A stretch of 64,000 nt of DNA from Cyclobacterium sp. (GCF_014762705.1 NZ_JABURL010000075.1:62001-126000), one strand, 5' to 3'; shown: positions 8,891 to 18,640, counted from the stretch's first letter. Program-made: numbers and translations. Notes: generated by a model from the sequence alone, not told the origin.

Positions 8891-10036
8891 TCAAGCGTAT
8901 AATTCCTTCAATTGATTCACAGTATAATCAACTTCTTCCCTGGTATTAAAACGGCTAAAAGAAAACCGGACATTTTCCCTGGAAGCGTCAGCGCCAATCC
9001 CCTGTAAAACATGTGAGCCCAACCTGGCACCACTGCTGCAGGCAGACCCTCCTGAAGCAGAAATACCTGCCAAATCAAGATGAAACAACAACATGCCCTG
9101 ATTGGTGTCTGATGGTGGAAAGCTTATATTTAGCACGGTATAGAGGCTATTTCCCAGGTCTCCTGATAATCCATTGAAAGCAATCCCGGGGATGGCGGCC
9201 AGGATTTCTTTTTTAAAGTATTTTTTTAAGGCTTCCACTTCCTCCCGGTGATGGGTCTGATGTTGAACAGCAATCTCCAAAGCCTGGGCCATTCCGATGA
9301 TGGCAGCAATGTTTTCTGTACCACCTCTCATATTTCTTTCCTGAGACCCTCCTGCGATCATTGGAGGTATCTTTTTGTTTTTATTGGTATATAAAAATCC
9401 AACCCCCTTGGGACCGTGAAATTTATGGGCAGAACCGGCAATGGCATGGACAGGGAGGCTTTGTAAATCCAATGGATAATGTCCTACAGTCTGTACGGTG
9501 TCAGAGTGAAAATAAGCTGAATGGCGCTGACAGAGGTCTGAAATGGTTTTGAGATCTGATACATTTCCAATTTCATTGTTGCCGTGCATCAGGCTTACCA
9601 TTGTGCTGGCCTTATTCTGAAGCAATTCTTCCAATTCATTCAGGTCAATAATTCCATGCTCATCAACCTTGAGCAAACTTAACCGGATGTTTTTACTTTT
9701 GGCAACCTGCTCCACCACATGCAGTACAGCATGATGCTCCAGAGGGGAAGTAATGATGTGTTGGATATCATAGGCGGCAATGGCCCCCAAAATGGCCGTG
9801 TTGTCTGCTTCAGTACCACCAGAAGTAAAGGTGATTTCCCCGGGACTGGCATGAAGCAGTGCGGCAATTTTCTTTCTGGCTTTCTCCAATTCTACCCTGG
9901 CATTTCTACCGTGGCTGTGAACGGAAGATGGGTTACCAAAATTGGAGGTAAAGTAGGGCAACATGGCTTCCAGGACCCTTTCATCCATTGGGGTAGTGGC
10001 CGCATTATCAAAATATATGGATGACAGATCTGGCAT
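8891..10036 (-). CDS. Cysteine desulfurase (NifS/IscS class V aminotransferase)
   Basis: Removes sulfur from L-cysteine for iron-sulfur clusters, tRNA thiolation or other thio-cofactors. It has 381 residues. PLP-binding Lys205 is in GSAHKFHGPKG and the persulfide-forming Cys333 is in GGSACSSGA. The short loop around the cysteine is like NifS/IscS group I enzymes. No iscU, iscR or thiI neighbour is present, so it is not part of an isc operon. The upstream gene (phosphoglucosamine mutase) ends 14 bases away, so the two are probably cotranscribed. Confidence 0.93.
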   Translation of the reverse strand: MPDLSSIYFDNAATTPMDERVLEAMLPYFTSNFGNPSSVHSHGRNARVELEKARKKIAALLHASPGEITFTSGGTEADNTAILGAIAAYDIQHIITSPLEHHAVLHVVEQVAKSKNIRLSLLKVDEHGIIDLNELEELLQNKASTMVSLMHGNNEIGNVSDLKTISDLCQRHSAYFHSDTVQTVGHYPLDLQSLPVHAIAGSAHKFHGPKGVGFLYTNKNKKIPPMIAGGSQERNMRGGTENIAAIIGMAQALEIAVQHQTHHREEVEALKKYFKKEILAAIPGIAFNGLSGDLGNSLYTVLNISFPPSDTNQGMLLFHLDLAGISASGGSACSSGARLGSHVLQGIGADASRENVRFSFSRFNTREEVDYTVNQLKELYA

Positions 10037-10050
10037 AAAAAAGAAAGGTT

Positions 10051-11442
10051 TTAATCTTTTTCAGTTATGATTTCCTTGATATCCAACATGATTTTATTGG
10101 CCAGATGATCAGCAGTGGAAGCCGTTTCGGATTCTGAATAGATGCGTATGATGGGCTCTGTATTCGATTTTCTAAGATGAACCCATTCTTTATCAAACTC
10201 TATTTTGACCCCATCAATGGTATTGATCGGGTATTTTTGGTATTTGAGTTTTACCTTATCTAAAATGTGGTCCACATTGATGCCCGGAGTCAGTTCTATT
10301 TTATTTTTTGAAATGAAATAATTGGGATAGGTGGCTCTCAGGCGGCTGGCTGTTTTGCCGAATTTGGCCAGGTGCGTGAGAAATAAGCCTATGCCCACCA
10401 AAGCATCTCTCCCGTAATGTGAGGCTGGATAGATGATCCCTCCATTCCCTTCTCCACCAATAATGGCATTGGTGGCTTTCATTTGATTCACCACATTTAC
10501 TTCCCCTACGGCTGCTGCCTGGTAAGTGCCCCCGCGCATTTCCGTTACATCTCTCAGGGCTCTTGTGGAGCTCAGGTTGGAAACAGTGTTGCCTTGCTTT
10601 TGAGAGAGTACATAGTCTGCTACGGCTACAAGCGTATATTCTTCTCCAAAAAAACTTCCATCCTCATTCAGGAAAGCAAGTCGATCCACATCCGGGTCTA
10701 CCACAATACCTAAATCGAAACTTCCGTTTTTTAGTTTTAAAGATATATCTCTAAGGTGCTCGGGAAGGGGCTCGGGATTATGCGGGAAGTTTCCATCGGC
10801 TTCACAGTACATCTCTTCAATGATTTCCACTCCCAGGGCTTGAAGCAACTTGGGTACCACCAAACCCCCCGTGGAATTGACACAATCCACTACTATTTTA
10901 AATTTTCGTTCGGATATGGCTGCCTTGTCCACCAACTCCAAATCCAGAACATGCTGTATGTGATAGTCAAGGTAATCCGTCTGCAGGCTATAGCTTCCTA
11001 ATTTCCTGACTTCGGCAAATTGAAAATCTCCAGCCTCGGCTTTTTTCAAAACCTCCTGGCCTTCAAGATCTGAAATAAATTCCCCTTCTGCATTGAGTAA
11101 TTTCAGGGCATTCCACTGAACGGGATTGTGACTGGCAGTGACAATAATGCCGCCTCCTGCAGCTTCTTTGGGGACTGCCAGTTCCACTGTAGGGGTGGTA
11201 CTGAGTCCCAGGTCTACTACATCAATGCCCATGCCCTGTAAGGTGTTGGCCACCAGATTGGAAACCATTTCGCCTGATAGTCTTGCATCTCTGCCAATGA
11301 CGATTTTTTTGTTCTCGGAGTTTTCCAAAACCCAGGCACCGTATGCTGCTGAAAACTTAACGATGTCCAAAGGGGATAGGCCTTCGCCGGGTTTTCCCCC
11401 TATGGTACCCCTGATACCAGAAATTGATTTGATTAATGCCAC
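10051..11442 (-). CDS. glmM: Phosphoglucosamine mutase / phosphohexomutase
   Basis: Alpha-D-phosphohexomutase of 463 residues, most likely converting glucosamine-6-phosphate to glucosamine-1-phosphate for UDP-GlcNAc, peptidoglycan and LPS. Features in order: IRGTIGG at the N-terminus, the phospho-serine loop TASHNP with Ser104, the metal-binding DPDVDRLAF near residue 250, the sugar-binding GGEGNGG near 330, and the phosphate-binding RKSNTEPIIRIY at the C-terminus. Phosphomannomutase activity cannot be excluded from sequence because the family is promiscuous. It is upstream of the cysteine desulfurase gene and 50 bases downstream of a small membrane-protein gene. Confidence 0.88.
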   Translation of the reverse strand: MALIKSISGIRGTIGGKPGEGLSPLDIVKFSAAYGAWVLENSENKKIVIGRDARLSGEMVSNLVANTLQGMGIDVVDLGLSTTPTVELAVPKEAAGGGIIVTASHNPVQWNALKLLNAEGEFISDLEGQEVLKKAEAGDFQFAEVRKLGSYSLQTDYLDYHIQHVLDLELVDKAAISERKFKIVVDCVNSTGGLVVPKLLQALGVEIIEEMYCEADGNFPHNPEPLPEHLRDISLKLKNGSFDLGIVVDPDVDRLAFLNEDGSFFGEEYTLVAVADYVLSQKQGNTVSNLSSTRALRDVTEMRGGTYQAAAVGEVNVVNQMKATNAIIGGEGNGGIIYPASHYGRDALVGIGLFLTHLAKFGKTASRLRATYPNYFISKNKIELTPGINVDHILDKVKLKYQKYPINTIDGVKIEFDKEWVHLRKSNTEPIIRIYSESETASTADHLANKIMLDIKEIITEKD

Positions 11443-11492
11443 GTAAAAGAATTTGGTAAGAAAATATAAAAGTTGGCTAAGATGGGGATGAT

Positions 11493-11723
11493 TTATTTGA
11501 ATTTGGCCATTACTTTGTCTACTTCGTTGTCGGGATTACCACAAGACGCATCGGTATCTACCTTTTTGCCGCAATAACCACAAGTTCCCCCTTCTTTGTT
11601 TAAATATGGGTTTTGAGAGGCACAAGTACCTTTAAATTGCCCGTTTTTAAGAAAGATCAACCTCACAGACATCAAAATGAAAAACAAAGCCAGAAAAGCC
11701 AATGTTAAATATACAGTTGTCAT
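11493..11723 (-). CDS. Small NqrM-like cysteine-rich membrane protein
   Basis: 76 residues: one N-terminal membrane helix (about 4-26), then KGTCASQNP and a GTCGYCGKK motif, and a polar tail with a fifth cysteine (ASCGNPD). The order helix, KG(S/T)C, CxxC resembles NqrM (DUF539), a factor that delivers iron to the Na+-pumping NADH:quinone reductase. The resemblance is from motif memory only, and no nqr gene is in this window. If not NqrM, it is a small membrane protein with a possible Fe- or Zn-binding cysteine site. It could share a promoter with glmM. Confidence 0.7.
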   Translation of the reverse strand: MTTVYLTLAFLALFFILMSVRLIFLKNGQFKGTCASQNPYLNKEGGTCGYCGKKVDTDASCGNPDNEVDKVMAKFK

Positions 11724-11797
11724 ATCAATATTATTTCTGCAAATTTACGTATTACTTTCAGAACGTTGATACCTAATTTTAAGTTTCCTGTCAATTT

Positions 11798-12625
11798 ATG
11801 AACAAGTCCGAAAAAAGGAAATCCCAGCTGGCTGCTTTTGACCGTTTGCTCACCATAATGGATGAACTCCGGGAGCAGTGTCCCTGGGATAAAAAGCAAA
11901 CCATTGAAAGCCTGCGGCACCTGACCATAGAAGAGACCTTTGAACTTTCTGATGCCATCCTGGATCAAGACCTGGAATCCATTGGCAAGGAACTGGGAGA
12001 TATTTTGCTGCATATTGTTTTTTATGCGCGGATAGGATCTGAGAAAAATGCCTTTGATATAGGAAAAGTAATCCAACAGTTGAATGAAAAGCTTATCAGG
12101 AGGCACCCCCATATTTATGGGGATGTGCGGGCAGATGATGAAGAAGCAGTCAAACAGAACTGGGAGAAAATCAAATTGAAAGAAAAAGGCAATGAAAGCG
12201 TGTTGGGAGGAGTACCCAGATCATTGCCCGCATTGATCAAGGCCATGCGTATTCAGGAGAAGGCCAGGGGTGTGGGCTTTGATTGGGAGGAAAAAGAACA
12301 AGTATGGGAGAAGGTTGAGGAGGAAATGCAGGAATTTAAAGAGGCCTTTGATGGTGTAAATGATAAAGACCTGAATAAGGAAGAAGCTACATCCGAATTT
12401 GGTGATTTGCTTTTTTCACTGATCAATTATGCCAGATTTATTGAGGTGAATCCGGAAGAGGCGCTGGAACGAACCAACAGAAAATTTATCCATCGCTTTC
12501 AGTATCTTGAAAAAGCGGCAAAAGCAACCGGAAAATCCTTGGCTGATATGAGCCTGGCCGAAATGGATGTTCATTGGGAAAAAGCAAAAAGCGAACCTTT
12601 TGAAAGAAATAGATCTGGTTCATAA
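11798..12625 (+). CDS. mazG: Nucleoside triphosphate pyrophosphohydrolase MazG
   Basis: Hydrolyses (d)NTPs to the monophosphate and PPi, clearing aberrant nucleotides and, in E. coli, lowering ppGpp. The 275-residue length is normal. Two tandem MazG domains are visible: the N-terminal one with CPWDKKQTIESL and the metal-binding EETFELSDAI plus KELGDILLHIVF; the C-terminal one with EKVEEEMQEFKEA and SEFGDLLFSLINYARF. It is transcribed towards the 12.6-12.96 kb intergenic region with the DnaA-box-like cluster and has no obvious operon partner. Confidence 0.94.
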   Translation: MNKSEKRKSQLAAFDRLLTIMDELREQCPWDKKQTIESLRHLTIEETFELSDAILDQDLESIGKELGDILLHIVFYARIGSEKNAFDIGKVIQQLNEKLIRRHPHIYGDVRADDEEAVKQNWEKIKLKEKGNESVLGGVPRSLPALIKAMRIQEKARGVGFDWEEKEQVWEKVEEEMQEFKEAFDGVNDKDLNKEEATSEFGDLLFSLINYARFIEVNPEEALERTNRKFIHRFQYLEKAAKATGKSLADMSLAEMDVHWEKAKSEPFERNRSGS

Positions 12626-12957
12626 ATTAACAGCATGCTGCCAAAAAAAAAGCTGGTAATTTACCTGTAGCAGAGGGGGTTACAAATGGCATTATTCGAC
12701 TTTGTCCACAAATTGTATTTTTTTAAGTTTTTGTAAACGTTTAACAATCAATAAAATAAGCCTTTACGGGGAGCCTGTGTGGATAAGTTTGGATAAATGT
12801 GGATAAAAAACGCTTGCTTTTTTCATTCCTCAATTTAAGTCAAATTAAACCACTTTCCTGCCACATGGTCAGGCCAATCCTTAGCCATTCTGGTGAAATA
12901 TTCATAAAGAGGAAGCCTGATTTGTAGGGTCTGCAGAAGTGGTATATGAAATTTTCG
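12626..12957. other. Intergenic region with DnaA-box-like cluster (possible oriC or DnaA-titration site)
   Basis: This 332-base gap holds no ORF I trust. On the minus strand, TTATCCACA occurs at 12778-12786 and again at 12798-12806. Between them, exactly in 10-base register, a one-mismatch copy (TTATCCAAA) lies at 12788-12796. On the plus strand a further one-mismatch copy, TTGTCCACA, lies at 12702-12710. The stretch 12711-12770 is very A/T-rich. TTATCCACA is the classical high-affinity DnaA box, so a DnaA-binding region is a reasonable reading. Against an origin: genes do not switch strand here, and dnaA, dnaN, gidA and parAB are not nearby. Confidence 0.5.
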
Positions 12958-14475
12958 CTACAGTAATTGTAAGATTTCTTCCAGATATTGTCGGTCATTG
13001 GATAATCTGGGCACCTTATTTTGTCCCCCTAATTTACCTTTTGATTTCAGCCATTTTTCAAATAATCCCTGAGCAGCAAAGTGAACGATGGGGAGTTTGA
13101 GTACCATGTCACGGTAGCGCTTGGCATCATAATCTGAATTTACTTTACGCAACTCTTCATCCAGCACTCTGGTAAAAAACTCATTATCCTTAGGTAATTC
13201 AACGAACTCTATGATCCATTCATGGGTGCCTTGTTCCTGGTTTTCACCAAAATATACCGGGGCGGCCGTAAAATTGCTGATACTTGTGCCTGTGCGTTTA
13301 CAGGTGTTTTCAATCGCTTTTTCTGCATTTTCCACGATCAGCTCTTCCCCAAATGCATTGATAAAATGCTTGGTTCTGCCCGAAATTTTAAACCGGTAAG
13401 GACGGGTGGAGGTGAATTTTACCGTATCTCCAATCTTATAGCGCCATAGTCCAGCATTGGTGGTAATTAAAATGGCATAATTTTTACCAGTTTCCACCTG
13501 ATCAAGCGGGATAATTTCCGGATCGTTGTTTTGGAAGTCTTCCATGGGGATAAATTCATAAAAGATGCCATAATCTAACATCAACAACAGTTCCTCACTA
13601 TTTTTCTGATCCTGTATGCCAAAAAAGCCTTCAGAAGCATTATAGGTTTCCATATAATGCATGTTTTTTGAGGGGATAAGGTTTTGGAAGAGATTTCTGT
13701 ACGGTCCAAATGCCACTGCCCCATGAAAAAAGACCTCCAAATTTGGCCAGATTTCCAGAATATTGTCACTATGGGTTATTTCCAATACCTTCTTGATCAA
13801 TACCAGTGTCCAGGTGGGCACTCCGGTAAGGCTGGTAACATTCTCCTTTATGGTCTCCTGGGCCATTTTGGCTATTTTCTCTTCCCATTCACTCATTAAG
13901 GCCACTTCCAGACTTGGTGTCCGGGCAAGTTGAGCCCATTTGGGTAAATTGCGCATGATCACTGCGGATATGTCTCCGGAGGAGCTGTTTTTGTTGACAT
14001 CCAAGGGGTTGGTTTGCAGGCTTCCACCTATAGAAAGGCTTTTTCCGGTAAATAATTTCGTTTCGGGATAATTGTTGACATATAAGGAAAGCATGTCCTT
14101 GCCTCCTTTAAAATGGCAATCCTCCAAACTTTCAGGCGAGACGGGAATAAACTTACTTCGTGCCCCGGTGGTGCCTGAAGATTTGGAAAACCAATTAATG
14201 GGTGTAGGCCAAATAACATTTTGCCTGCCTTTCATGGTTTGTTGTATATATGGCATGATGGCCTCATAATCGTGTACAGGAATCCATTGATTGAAATCCT
14301 TGTAGGATGAAATTTGTCTGAAATGGTGTTTTTTGCCAAATTCTGTGTCTTTGGCAGTATGGATAAGTTTAAACAAAATTTCCCTTTGTATTTCCAGCGG
14401 ATTATTCTTAAACTTTTCAATTTGACCTATCCGGTTTTTAAATATCCAGGTCATAAAAGTATTGATCACTTCCAT
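12958..14475 (-). CDS. GH3-family acyl adenylase (GH3 auxin-responsive promoter family)
   Basis: 505-residue member of the GH3 branch of the ANL adenylating superfamily. Visible motifs are SSGTTGARSKFIPVS (nucleotide-binding loop, near residue 94), the YNASEGFFG motif near 290, and LWRYKIGDTVKF near 350 preceding a small C-terminal domain. Plant GH3 enzymes join amino acids to acyl hormones; the substrates of the Bacteroidota versions are unknown. There is no signal peptide. Its start lies 16 bases after the lptB stop, so it is the last gene of a recJ-lptB-GH3 transcript, which does not reveal its role. Confidence 0.88.
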   Translation of the reverse strand: MEVINTFMTWIFKNRIGQIEKFKNNPLEIQREILFKLIHTAKDTEFGKKHHFRQISSYKDFNQWIPVHDYEAIMPYIQQTMKGRQNVIWPTPINWFSKSSGTTGARSKFIPVSPESLEDCHFKGGKDMLSLYVNNYPETKLFTGKSLSIGGSLQTNPLDVNKNSSSGDISAVIMRNLPKWAQLARTPSLEVALMSEWEEKIAKMAQETIKENVTSLTGVPTWTLVLIKKVLEITHSDNILEIWPNLEVFFHGAVAFGPYRNLFQNLIPSKNMHYMETYNASEGFFGIQDQKNSEELLLMLDYGIFYEFIPMEDFQNNDPEIIPLDQVETGKNYAILITTNAGLWRYKIGDTVKFTSTRPYRFKISGRTKHFINAFGEELIVENAEKAIENTCKRTGTSISNFTAAPVYFGENQEQGTHEWIIEFVELPKDNEFFTRVLDEELRKVNSDYDAKRYRDMVLKLPIVHFAAQGLFEKWLKSKGKLGGQNKVPRLSNDRQYLEEILQLL

Positions 14476-14491
14476 TATTAAGGGTTTCTGT

Positions 14492-15232
14492 TTAAATTTT
14501 TCTTTTCAACTCGAAGTTTTTACCGAGATAAACTTTTCTCACCTGCTCATCTGCCGCTAGTTCTTCAGCAGTACCGGCTTTAAGCAACCTTCCTTCAAAC
14601 ATCAGGTAGGCGCGGTCGGTAATGGAAAGGGTTTCATTTACATTGTGATCTGTGATCAGAATGCCTATATTTTTATCTTTTAGTTTGGCTACAATGAATT
14701 GGATTTCCTCTACAGCAATGGGGTCCACACCCGCAAATGGTTCATCCAGAAGTACAAACTTTGGGTCTACCGAAAGTGCCCTTGCGATCTCTGTTCTGCG
14801 CCGCTCTCCCCCCGAAAGTACCATACCCAGATTTTTTCTCACATGGGTAAGACTAAATTCCTCCAGTAACTGGTCCACTTTTTCTTTTTGTTCTTTTTTA
14901 GGGGTTTTGCTCATTTCCAAAACGGCCAAAAGGTTTTCTTCCACTGTAAGTTTCCTGAATACCGATGCCTCTTGTGCCAGATAACCTATCCCCAGTTTAG
15001 CCCTTTTGTACATGGGAAGAGGGGTAATGTTGTCATTATCCAGGTATACGGTTCCGCCATTGGGTTTGATCAACCCTACTATCATGTAAAATGAGGTCGT
15101 TTTACCGGCCCCATTGGGCCCCAGCAAGCCTACGATTTCCCCTTGTGATACGGATACGGAAATGTCGTTGACTACCTTTTTTTTCTTGTAAATTTTTATC
15201 AGGTTCTCTGCCCTTAAAATCATTTTAGTCAA
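14492..15232 (-). CDS. lptB: LPS export ABC transporter ATPase LptB
   Basis: Cytoplasmic ATPase that drives LPS from the inner membrane along the Lpt bridge. It has 246 residues. Walker A is GPNGAGKTT at residues 38-46, the signature is LSGGERRR, Walker B is [13 protein letters not shown], and the switch His is in LITDHN. The [17 protein letters not shown] block and [13 protein letters not shown] are characteristic of LptB rather than of generic ABC ATPases. The gene overlaps the recJ 3' end by 8 bases, so translation is probably coupled. No other lpt gene is in the window. Confidence 0.92.
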   Translation of the reverse strand: MTKMILRAENLIKIYKKKKVVNDISVSVSQGEIVGLLGPNGAGKTTSFYMIVGLIKPNGGTVYLDNDNITPLPMYKRAKLGIGYLAQEASVFRKLTVEENLLAVLEMSKTPKKEQKEKVDQLLEEFSLTHVRKNLGMVLSGGERRRTEIARALSVDPKFVLLDEPFAGVDPIAVEEIQFIVAKLKDKNIGILITDHNVNETLSITDRAYLMFEGRLLKAGTAEELAADEQVRKVYLGKNFELKRKI

Positions 15233-16925
15233 ATTTGATGTCTTTCACATACAACTGAAGGCTGCTTGTGTTCCTGAAGGTATTTTCTCTGATTTCAAAT
15301 GCGATATTAAAACGCATTTTGCTATTTAGCAATTCATAGTATTTGGCAAAGCCAAAACCAATACAAACCGGCCTTGTATTTTGCCCATCTTGGATAATTT
15401 CAAATCGGAGGTGTTTTTCTTTTAAAATCCTGACGTTTTCAGCGTGTACCTGATTGACGCAAAACACCGGCTCTGGGTTGCCGGGTCCGAAAGGAGCCAT
15501 TTGCTTTAATATATTATAGAATTTATAGTTGATCTGATCCAATATCAACTCATCATCAATTTCAAGTATGGGCTTCAGGTGAATTTCCCTCACCCGCTCA
15601 CTGACCACCATTTCAAATTTTTTCTGAAAAGCAGGTACCTTGTCTACAGGAAGCGTAAGGCCTGCAGCATATTTATGCCCTCCAAATTGTTCCAGAAGCT
15701 CACTGCAGGCTTCTATGGCCTCGTAGATGTCAAAATCGAAAACCGAACGGGCACTTCCAGTGGCCTTGTTGTTGGATTCGGTTAATATGATGGTAGGCCT
15801 GTAGTATTTTTCTATACACCGGGAAGCGACTATGCCTATTACTCCCTTGTGCCAGTCTTCTTTAAACAGGACGGTACTTTTAAAAGTCCCCGTTTGTTCC
15901 TGGATTTCGATCATCTCCAGTGCTTCCCTTGTAATGTTTTCATCAAAATTTTTCCGTGCCGCATTGACATCTTCCACCAATTCAGCCCTTCTGACGCCTT
16001 CATCAAGATCCTTGGAAATTAATAATTCCACCGAAGCTTTGGCATGTTCCAATCTTCCGGAAGCATTGATACGGGGTCCAATCTTGAAGACAATATCTGT
16101 GATACTGAGATCTTTTTCTAATTTCCCCTTTAAAATGAGTGCTTTGATACCCGGCCGGGGATTGTTGTTTAGCCGGTCTAGTCCATAATAGGCTAAAATT
16201 CGGTTTTCACCTGATATGGGTACAATATCAGAGGCAATGCTGATAGCCACCAGGTCCAGGTAGGTGTAGAGGTTGGCTTCACTCCTTTGGGTATATTCCG
16301 AAAAGGCCTGCACCAATTTAAATCCTACGCCACATCCACTCAACTCTTTGTACGGATAGGGACAGTCTTTGCGCTTTGGGTCCAGTACAGCCACCGCCTC
16401 CGGTAGTTGCTCTCCCGGTGTGTGATGATCACAAATGATAAAATCAACACCCAATTCATTGGCCAGGTTAATTTTATCAATGGCCTTTATTCCACAATCT
16501 AATGAAACGATCAGGCTGAAACCGTTTTCAGCAGCATATCTTACTCCTTTTTCAGATATCCCATAACCTTCTTTATAGCGGTCCGGAATATAAAATGCTA
16601 CCTTATCATAAAATGCTTTGATGAACCCATAAAACAAGGCCACCGAAGTGGTCCCATCTACATCGTAATCTCCATATACCAATATGCTTTCTTTATTATC
16701 AATGGCATCCACCAGCCTTTTAACTGCCTTATCCATGTCCTTCATGAGCATGGGGTCATGAAGTTTATCCAAATCAGGGCGGAAAAAATCCTTGGCCTGC
16801 TGGAAATCGTGTATGTCCCTGTTGACCAGCATATTGGCCAGGGTGGTATTTACATTTATTTCATGACTGAGGTAGGCGACTGATTCGGGTTTTGCTTTGT
16901 CCTTAAGCTTCCATCTAAAATCCAT
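15225..16925 (-). CDS. recJ: Single-stranded-DNA-specific exonuclease RecJ
   Basis: 5'-3' exonuclease on single-stranded DNA used in recombination and mismatch repair. It is 566 residues from the chosen start. The DHH domain has [12 protein letters not shown] near residue 80 and [13 protein letters not shown] near 150 (the DHH motif). GPRINASGR lies near 285, and the DHHA1 domain has GGHKYAAGL near 405. An OB-fold-like C-terminus follows. I start at the ATG at 16925 ([10 protein letters not shown]), which matches the family N-terminus; an ATG at 16946 would add seven residues with no homology. It overlaps lptB by 8 bases. Confidence 0.93.
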   Translation of the reverse strand: MDFRWKLKDKAKPESVAYLSHEINVNTTLANMLVNRDIHDFQQAKDFFRPDLDKLHDPMLMKDMDKAVKRLVDAIDNKESILVYGDYDVDGTTSVALFYGFIKAFYDKVAFYIPDRYKEGYGISEKGVRYAAENGFSLIVSLDCGIKAIDKINLANELGVDFIICDHHTPGEQLPEAVAVLDPKRKDCPYPYKELSGCGVGFKLVQAFSEYTQRSEANLYTYLDLVAISIASDIVPISGENRILAYYGLDRLNNNPRPGIKALILKGKLEKDLSITDIVFKIGPRINASGRLEHAKASVELLISKDLDEGVRRAELVEDVNAARKNFDENITREALEMIEIQEQTGTFKSTVLFKEDWHKGVIGIVASRCIEKYYRPTIILTESNNKATGSARSVFDFDIYEAIEACSELLEQFGGHKYAAGLTLPVDKVPAFQKKFEMVVSERVREIHLKPILEIDDELILDQINYKFYNILKQMAPFGPGNPEPVFCVNQVHAENVRILKEKHLRFEIIQDGQNTRPVCIGFGFAKYYELLNSKMRFNIAFEIRENTFRNTSSLQLYVKDIKFD

Positions 16926-17032
16926 ATGGTGTAAATTACAAAACAAACGGGTGTTTAAAGAGAAAAAAGTTTGATTCCTTGCGAGAAAAAATTTCTGATT
17001 TACCTATATGTCAGGTTATGAACCTATTGCTA

Positions 17033-17629
17033 TTATTCAATAGCGTCCGTCAAAACATCTTTTAGCGGGACCCTTTTTCCGTCTTTGTAAGGGACGATCC
17101 AGGCTTCCTTCACCCCAACTTTGCGGAGTTTCTTTTTGAATTTATCTGCCATATCATAATCTCTGAACTGACCCAGGATGTATTTGATATAACCGTCCTG
17201 ATCAATAATTTTCAGGTCACTGCCATTTTCCGTCAGATCACGCAAATCAAAATCATCAAAAGCAGCCAATTGAACCTTAAATACCACCCCTCTGTCCCAG
17301 TCGTCGGTTTGGACTTGATTTGATGTGGTATTAGGGGATTCCATAGAATTTTTTATTTTTGAAATTTGGTCCATCAACCGGTTGATTTCATTGTCTTTTC
17401 TTTCAATTACCTGATTGAGATAGGCCTCTTTTTCCGATAAATCGGACTGCGCTTCTGCCAGCCTTTCTTTCTCTTCTACCAGGGATTTGAAATCCTCAGG
17501 ATTCATTTCTTTTTTTCTTTGATTCCAGGTGTCGTATTCTTCCTTGCTTAGCCCACCCATGGTTTTGGGAGAGCAATTGAAAAGGAAACCTGCGATTCCC
17601 AATACTAAAAACGTTTTGATTAGAGCCAT
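17033..17629 (-). CDS. Coiled-coil lipoprotein with SPOR-like C-terminus
   Basis: From the ATG at 17629 this is a 198-residue protein with a signal peptide ending in a lipobox-like FLFNC (Cys near residue 19). Residues about 30-100 form a charged coiled coil (EEKERLAEAQSDLSEKEA). The C-terminal part, VFKVQLAAFDDFDLRD to GVKEAWIVPYKDG, has the VQLAAF..(15-20 residues)..YILGQF pattern of SPOR-like peptidoglycan-binding domains. A cell-wall-contacting envelope lipoprotein is the likely reading, with no assigned function. An in-frame ATG at 17674 would put 15 extra residues before the signal peptide. Confidence 0.75.
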   Translation of the reverse strand: MALIKTFLVLGIAGFLFNCSPKTMGGLSKEEYDTWNQRKKEMNPEDFKSLVEEKERLAEAQSDLSEKEAYLNQVIERKDNEINRLMDQISKIKNSMESPNTTSNQVQTDDWDRGVVFKVQLAAFDDFDLRDLTENGSDLKIIDQDGYIKYILGQFRDYDMADKFKKKLRKVGVKEAWIVPYKDGKRVPLKDVLTDAIE

Positions 17630-17715
17630 TTCGATGCCTGTTTTAAACTTTGTTTTTATGTAAATCAACGACATCCTTAAATTACGAAAAATAAACCATT
17701 ATCCTTTTTTTTAAC

Positions 17716-17757
17716 AAAAAAACATGGATGGTGGGCTTCTAATTATAGAAACCCACC
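17716..17757 (-). terminator. Terminator after lipA
   Basis: Arms at 17730-17740 and 17747-17757 (11 bases, one mismatch), loop AATTAT. On the minus strand a run of T (17716-17722) follows about seven bases after the stem. It begins four bases past the lipA stop codon. Confidence 0.55.
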
Positions 17758-17761
17758 CCAA

Positions 17762-18640
17762 TCATACATTGACATGCCTTTCGGCGTGATAGGAAGATCG
17801 GACAAGTGGACCGGACTCTACATATTTGAGTCCTCTTTTTAATCCCTCTTCTCTGTAAATATCGAATTGTTCCGGGTGAATAAATTCAGCCACTTCAATG
17901 TGTCTGCGGGTAGGCTGCAAATACTGGCCCAAAGTCAAGATATCACAGCCATGTGCCACAAGGTCATCCATGGCCCTGTAAATTTCGTCTTCTTTTTCCC
18001 CTAACCCCAGCATGATTCCGGTTTTGGTTCTTTTTCCATATTCCTTGGTCAGCTTAATTTGTTCCAAAGAACGATTGTATTTGGCCTGGGGCCTCACCCT
18101 TCTGTAAAGTCTTTCTACTGTTTCCACGTTATGGGAAACGACTTCCTGCCCGGCACTGATCATCTTGTATAATGCCTCCCAGTTGCCTTTTACATCGGGA
18201 ATTAAGGTTTCAATGGTGGTTTCCGGAGAAAGTTTTTTGGTTTCAGTAACCGTTCTGTACCAAACATCAGCCCCTCTGTCTTTCAATTCATCCCTGTTGA
18301 CAGAGGTGATTACGGCATGTTTTACACCCATCAGTTGTATGGCTTCTGCCACCCGCCGGGGCTCATCCTGGTCATATTCGGGAGGCCTGCCAGTAGCCAC
18401 AGCACAGAATGAACAGGACCGGGTACATACATTTCCCAAAATCATGAATGTTGCCGTACCAGCCCCCCAGCATTCTCCCATATTGGGACAATTGCCACTT
18501 TCGCAGATGGTATGCAGCTTGTGTTCATCTACCAACTTGCGGACTTTAGCATATTCTTTACCTACCGGAAGTTTAACCCTCAACCAGTTAGGCTTTTTTG
18601 TTTTCGTTTGTTCCTTAGAGATTACCGGTAGTTCTATCAT
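17762..18640 (-). CDS. lipA: Lipoyl synthase LipA
   Basis: Radical-SAM enzyme inserting two sulfurs into protein-bound octanoyl groups to make lipoate for 2-oxoacid dehydrogenases and the glycine cleavage H protein. It has 292 residues. The auxiliary cluster cysteines are Cys46, Cys51 and Cys57 ([12 protein letters not shown]). The radical-SAM cluster is Cys72, Cys76 and Cys79 (CTRSCSFC). The C-terminal RSSYHAERH contains the serine that ligates the auxiliary cluster. lipB is not adjacent. gcvP, part of a lipoate-using system, is elsewhere in the window. Confidence 0.96.
   Translation of the reverse strand: MIELPVISKEQTKTKKPNWLRVKLPVGKEYAKVRKLVDEHKLHTICESGNCPNMGECWGAGTATFMILGNVCTRSCSFCAVATGRPPEYDQDEPRRVAEAIQLMGVKHAVITSVNRDELKDRGADVWYRTVTETKKLSPETTIETLIPDVKGNWEALYKMISAGQEVVSHNVETVERLYRRVRPQAKYNRSLEQIKLTKEYGKRTKTGIMLGLGEKEDEIYRAMDDLVAHGCDILTLGQYLQPTRRHIEVAEFIHPEQFDIYREEGLKRGLKYVESGPLVRSSYHAERHVNV

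Noticed and set aside
12626-12957. Definite replication origin
   Set aside because: The DnaA-box cluster is reported, but calling it oriC outright is not justified: no strand switch of genes and no origin-associated genes nearby.
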